64,000 bases of DNA from an uncultured Prevotellaceae bacterium (lineage in GTDB: Bacteria; Bacteroidota; Bacteroidia; Bacteroidales; Bacteroidaceae): positions 62,001-126,000 of the forward strand of contig ONGG01000002.1 in NCBI GenBank assembly GCA_900317305.1. The letters are read 5' to 3'. Under the pieces are notes generated by a model. The model worked only from the letters and a program-made list of their open reading frames with translations. It had not been told where the DNA came from and made no database searches. Of this stretch, positions 61,101 to 64,000 are shown in pieces. The translations under genes and the position numbers were made by a program. Within the stretch, counting starts at the first letter, position 1, and every line of letters starts with the position of its first letter.

Positions 61101-61626
61101 TGACCTCGAACTGGTCATCGACAACGACATGTCGAAGACCTACCTGCTCAACAGTAATTTCACCTACGATTTCGGCAGTTACACCAGCGGGTCGACCTTC
61201 TACAGCATCCCACCGCTCTCGCCGGGCCGGCATGTGCTGAGGTTCCGTGCCTGGGACGTGCTCAACAACTCCAATACCGCCGAACTCGCCTTCAACGTGG
61301 TGAGCGGACTGAAGCCCACGCTCTACAGCATCGGTTGCACGGAGAACCCTGCCCGCACCTCCACCACCTTCATCATCAACCACGACCGCACGGGATGCAC
61401 GATGGATGTCGAGATCAGCATCTTCGACATGAGTGGCCGCCAGTTGTGGAAACACGAGGAGACCGACATCTCCACCTCGGGCGCGCTGACCTATGAGTGG
61501 AACCTCACCACCGATGGTGGAGAGCGCCTGCAGACGGGTGTCTACCTCTACCGTGTGCGGGTGGCGTGCGATGGCAGCGACATGGTGTCGAAAGCCAAGA
61601 AACTCGTCATTATAGGCAATAATTAG
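58090..61626 (+). CDS. porU: PorU, type IX secretion sortase (gingipain-family)
   Basis: 1178 residues. Signal peptide; N-terminal beta domains (about 25-400); peptidase C25 domain with catalytic His683 (DYSGHGSE) and Cys716 (TASCDISPFDG); C-terminal immunoglobulin-like and sorting-like domain (about 1095-1178). It cuts the sorting signal of cargo and joins A-LPS at the outer membrane. porV follows, as in Porphyromonas gingivalis. Confidence 0.93.
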   Translation: MLNKTYRHILLTILFLASVVRVDAQRFYNLTADEVRIDSVLPQFGCSIPLGEHFADSVYTVSIRYPEFFEMTPSDILRYQTITSDPLLEMPQPETTVVVERKKGSLEVRFVPLVYRDGKYQMLVSFMLAVEARPANKGLRKVQTASSRYADNSVLATGRWAKIRVPSSGFYQLTDALVREAGFSDLSKVRVYGYGGALQNEKLVPAELIATDDLKEVETCIIGGRRVFYAQGPVSWAAPNTMMRTRNPYSDYGYYFITQTDEAPATVDSATFVSSHYPMPADYHSLHEVDNFAWFHGGRKLFENTPVNVGQSHDYILANPSADRYGTLAISVTAGNNTMVRVSLNDSILGTLNVRMKSYDKGNEAVATYEVSNLKSTDTVRVTTITGGPARLDYIDIYTATPRALRNLSSASMPVPEYVYGITNQNLHAHGPADLVIIIPTSQKLLGQAQRIAAMHEQRDSMRVRIVPADEIYNEFSSGTPDANAYRRYMKMLYDRADTDADLPKHLLLFGDGKWDNRLLTSNCRGYSADDLLLCYESEDSYNEVNCIVDDGFYGLLDDGEGINPMSSDKLDLSIGRFPVSTVDDAKTLTDKTLAYVENANAGSWQNIVAVLGDDGNSNSHMADANNLATMVSSNYPGYQVKKVMWDAYTRVTSATGNTYPDATKEIKQLQSSGALVIDYSGHGSEISISHERVLTLKDFQEFNNTNLPLWITASCDISPFDGTDENIGVTLVLNKKGGAVATFTTTRTVYQGYNASLNRAYLKYVLDDTGTRPVTLGEAQRLAKNQMIVDREDITANKLRFSLLGDPALCLNIPMYRTVVDSINGKALSADTDITIHAGETVSVSGHVEHRGERLTSFDGVITGTVRDAEQLVECKGQAEDSRSIFKFYDRPNVLFNGSDSVRAGQFAFSFAVPMDISYSNGSGMMNFYAVDNAHLRIAHGSSDRFNVGGTGMMENDFIGPSIFCYLNTPSFSNGGDVNTTPYFVAKITDKDGINAAGTGIGHDLELVIDNDMSKTYLLNSNFTYDFGSYTSGSTFYSIPPLSPGRHVLRFRAWDVLNNSNTAELAFNVVSGLKPTLYSIGCTENPARTSTTFIINHDRTGCTMDVEISIFDMSGRQLWKHEETDISTSGALTYEWNLTTDGGERLQTGVYLYRVRVACDGSDMVSKAKKLVIIGNN

Positions 61627-61673
61627 TCGCTCTTCTCGTTTGTATAGCAGTTTAAACCCGAATACGATCAGTA

Positions 61674-62861
61674 ATGAAAGTAGCAATAAGATTCTTCAGA
61701 GCATGCTCACTCCTTCTGCTCGCTCTCGTCGCCATTACGGCTCGGGCGCAGAAAGAGGATATGTTCAACCCCGTCAACACCTCGGTCACCTCACAGACCA
61801 TCGCCCCCGACGCCCGTGCGGCTGGTATGGGTGATGTGGGTGCGGCCACCGACCCCGACGTGGTGTCGCAATATTGGAACCCCGCCAAGTATCCCTTCAC
61901 CATCTCAAGGGCGGGTGTGGCCCTCAACTACACCCCTTGGCTCCGCCAGTTGGTCAGCGATATGGACCTGGCCTATCTCGTGGGCTACTACCGCATTGGC
62001 GACTACAGTGCCGTCTCGGGTTCGCTGCGCTATTTCTCGCTCGGCGAGGTGATTACCGGCAGTTCCATCGACGCGGCCTCCAACGACATGACCATCAATC
62101 CCTACGAGATGTCGCTCGATGTGGCCTACTCGCTGATGCTCAATGAGAAATTCTCTATCTCGGCAGGTGTGAGGTGGATCTATTCCGACCTTACCTACGA
62201 CTATACCGAGGACACCAGTCCAGGTTCGGCCTTCGCTGCCGATATCTCGTGCTATTATCAGAACTACCTCAATCTGGGTGCCCGTGAGTGCCAGTTGGGC
62301 TTGGGTCTGAACGTCAGCAACATCGGTAGCAAGATCACCTTCGGTGGCGACGAGCACAGCGAGTTCATTCCCACCAACCTCCGTCTTGGCGCCTCGCTCA
62401 TGATTCCTGTCGACGAGTACAACCGCTTCACGATTGCTGCCGACGCCAATAAGTTGCTCGTGCCTACCTATCCCCGTCAGAACGAGGAGGAGACCTCACA
62501 GGAATACCAGGACCGTTTGGAGAAGGAGTATTTCGATGTGTCGAGCATCGGTGGCATCTTCAAGAGTTTCGGCGATGCTCCCAATGGATTCTCCGAGGAG
62601 ATGAAGGAGATTCAGTGGAGCGTGGGTGCCGAGTATGTCTACCACGACCAGTTCTCCCTTCGTGCCGGTTACCACCATGAGAGTGAGACCAAGGGCAACC
62701 GCAAGTATTTCACCGTGGGTGCCGGATTCAGGATGAGCGTCTTCTCGCTCGATGCGGGCTATGTGATTGCCACGGCGAAGAGCAACCCTCTCGACCAAAC
62801 GCTCCGTTTCACCCTCTCGTTCGACATGGACGGCATCAAAGACCTTTTCAAGCGTAGATAG
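61674..62861 (+). CDS. porV: PorV, type IX secretion outer-membrane shuttle protein
   Basis: 395 residues. Signal peptide (about 1-25), then a FadL-like 14-strand barrel with the opening APDARAAGMGDVG (about 43-55) typical of PorV/LptO. Carries cargo from the translocon to PorU. Separated from porU by 47 bp. Confidence 0.92.
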   Translation: MKVAIRFFRACSLLLLALVAITARAQKEDMFNPVNTSVTSQTIAPDARAAGMGDVGAATDPDVVSQYWNPAKYPFTISRAGVALNYTPWLRQLVSDMDLAYLVGYYRIGDYSAVSGSLRYFSLGEVITGSSIDAASNDMTINPYEMSLDVAYSLMLNEKFSISAGVRWIYSDLTYDYTEDTSPGSAFAADISCYYQNYLNLGARECQLGLGLNVSNIGSKITFGGDEHSEFIPTNLRLGASLMIPVDEYNRFTIAADANKLLVPTYPRQNEEETSQEYQDRLEKEYFDVSSIGGIFKSFGDAPNGFSEEMKEIQWSVGAEYVYHDQFSLRAGYHHESETKGNRKYFTVGAGFRMSVFSLDAGYVIATAKSNPLDQTLRFTLSFDMDGIKDLFKRR

Positions 62862-62863
62862 CT

Positions 62864-63343
62864 ATGAGGATACGTGTGGGATTCGGCTACGACGTTCACC
62901 AATTGGTGAAAGACCGCGACCTGTGGCTGGGCGGCATCCGCATCGACCATGAACTGGGCCTGCTGGGCCACAGTGATGCCGATGTGCTCATCCATGCCAT
63001 CTGCGACGCCCTGTTGGGTGCCGCCAACATGCGCGATATCGGCTATCATTTCCCCGACACCTCGGAATCGACGCTCAATATCGACAGCAAAGTCATCCTG
63101 CGCCAGGTGGTGGAACTGATAGCCACAAAGGGATACCGCGTGGGCAATGTCGACGCCACGGTGTGTGCCGAGCGCCCCAAACTCAATCCGCATATCCCCG
63201 CCATGCAGCAGTGCATGGCCGAGGTGATGGGCATCTCTCCCGACGACATCTCCATCAAGGCCACCACTACCGAGCGGCTGGGCTTCACCGGGCGCCAGGA
63301 GGGCATGTCGGCCTATGCCACTGTTCTTATCGAGAAAGACTGA
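62864..63343 (+). CDS. ispF: 2-C-methyl-D-erythritol 2,4-cyclodiphosphate synthase
   Basis: 159 residues. Metal-site motifs GFGYDVHQL (about 6-14) and GHSDADVLIHAICDALLGA (about 35-53). Fifth step of the MEP isoprenoid pathway. The porU-porV-ispF order matches P. gingivalis. Confidence 0.95.
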   Translation: MRIRVGFGYDVHQLVKDRDLWLGGIRIDHELGLLGHSDADVLIHAICDALLGAANMRDIGYHFPDTSESTLNIDSKVILRQVVELIATKGYRVGNVDATVCAERPKLNPHIPAMQQCMAEVMGISPDDISIKATTTERLGFTGRQEGMSAYATVLIEKD

Positions 63344-63345
63344 GG

Positions 63346-64000
63346 ATGGATGCCGGGAAGAAACCTGCTGCCTCGCCTTTTGCCCGTCCCTTCTATGTGA
63401 TGCTCAAACCTGCCGGTGCACGGTGCAACATGTCGTGCCGCTATTGTTATTATCTCCAGAAATCTGAATACTATGCCGACGTGGCCCGCCACGTGATGAC
63501 CGACGAGTTGCTCGAGCGGTTCACCCAGCAGTATATCAACGCGCAGAAGCAGCGCGAGGTGCTCTTCACCTGGCATGGCGGAGAGACGTTGTTGCGCCCG
63601 CTGTCGTTCTACCAGAAGGCCTTGCGCTTGCAACAGAAGTATGCTGGTGGGCATGTGGTGGACAACTGCCTGCAGACCAACGGCACACTGCTCGATGAGG
63701 AGTGGTGCGCCTTCCTGCGCGACAACCATTGGCTGGTGGGCGTGTCGATAGATGGTCCGCAGTGGATGCACGACGCCTATCGCCGCGACCGTCTGGGCAA
63801 CGGCTCATGGGAGCGGGTGATGCGTGGCATCGAGATGCTCAACCAGTTTGGGGTGGAGTGGAACGCCATGGCGGTGGTCAATAGTCTGAATGCTGCTCAT
63901 CCGCAGGAGTTCTACCAGTTTTTCAAGCAGATAGGGTGTAAGTATATCCAGTTCACGCCCATTGTGGAGCGTGCCGATGGCAGGCATCCCATGGCTCCTT
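63346..64000 (+). CDS. Radical SAM maturase (anaerobic sulfatase-maturase type), partial
   Basis: 218 complete codons before the window ends. From ATG 63346 the Fe-S motif CNMSCRYCYYL (about 28-38) follows PFYVMLKPAG, and WHGGETLL (about 76-83) is the SAM-site stretch. This is the beginning of an anaerobic sulfatase-maturating enzyme; the SPASM clusters would lie beyond 64000. No sulfatase is in view. Confidence 0.85.
   Translation, partial: MDAGKKPAASPFARPFYVMLKPAGARCNMSCRYCYYLQKSEYYADVARHVMTDELLERFTQQYINAQKQREVLFTWHGGETLLRPLSFYQKALRLQQKYAGGHVVDNCLQTNGTLLDEEWCAFLRDNHWLVGVSIDGPQWMHDAYRRDRLGNGSWERVMRGIEMLNQFGVEWNAMAVVNSLNAAHPQEFYQFFKQIGCKYIQFTPIVERADGRHPMAP

Overview
The window is a Bacteroidota chromosome segment, most likely order Bacteroidales and Prevotella-like. 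The evidence is the lineage-specific -7 promoter box TAnnTTTG upstream of many genes, a SusC/SusD pair beside a hybrid two-component regulator, a NigD-like lipoprotein, type IX secretion genes (porU, porV), a CdaA-type diadenylate cyclase next to folP, and Bacteroides-type phage genes. Species assignment is inference; no rRNA is present.

Layout. 1-2.74 kb: a small lipoprotein gene divergent from a TPR/AraC membrane regulator, with a perfect 19-bp direct repeat (21-bp period) between them, then an 80-bp-period repeat derived from tRNA ends plus hairpins. 2.74-23.95 kb: a 21.2-kb integrated element in the 3' end of a tRNA-Pro(CGG) gene, bounded by a 13-bp direct repeat and carrying matching 20-bp repeats just inside both ends. 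Its left arm is transcribed leftward (integrase, small proteins, a class II glutamine amidotransferase, an amidoligase) and is interleaved with two rightward XRE/zinc-ribbon regulator units. Its right arm runs rightward: DNA-binding and unknown small proteins, RepA-like ATPase, iteron-like repeats, primase-like protein, RusA resolvase, possible tail chaperone, a 1527-residue tape measure protein, a toxin-antitoxin pair, ASCH protein, PAPS-reductase-like protein, ParB-like protein and a terminase-small-subunit-like protein at the very edge. No large terminase, portal, capsid, tail tube or lysis gene is visible. This resembles a phage satellite more than a complete prophage and is the main novelty candidate.

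24-43 kb: host housekeeping. It holds tRNA-Pro, murF, folP-cdaA, pta-ackA, an lpxH operon, radC, a glycosyltransferase, efp, rpmH, a PASTA-rluD-ddl-acyltransferase-nigD run, and three threonine/glycine enzymes (tdh, kbl, threonine aldolase).

43-52.6 kb: a hybrid two-component regulator followed by SusC and SusD, a minimal glycan-uptake locus with no glycoside hydrolase in view. 52.7-56.5 kb: a small surface-type protein, then rplM-rpsI-rpsB-tsf with structured leader candidates. 56.7-64 kb: a secreted protein with a possible type IX sorting tail, a fumarylacetoacetate-hydrolase family gene, porU, porV, ispF, and a radical SAM maturase that runs off the window.
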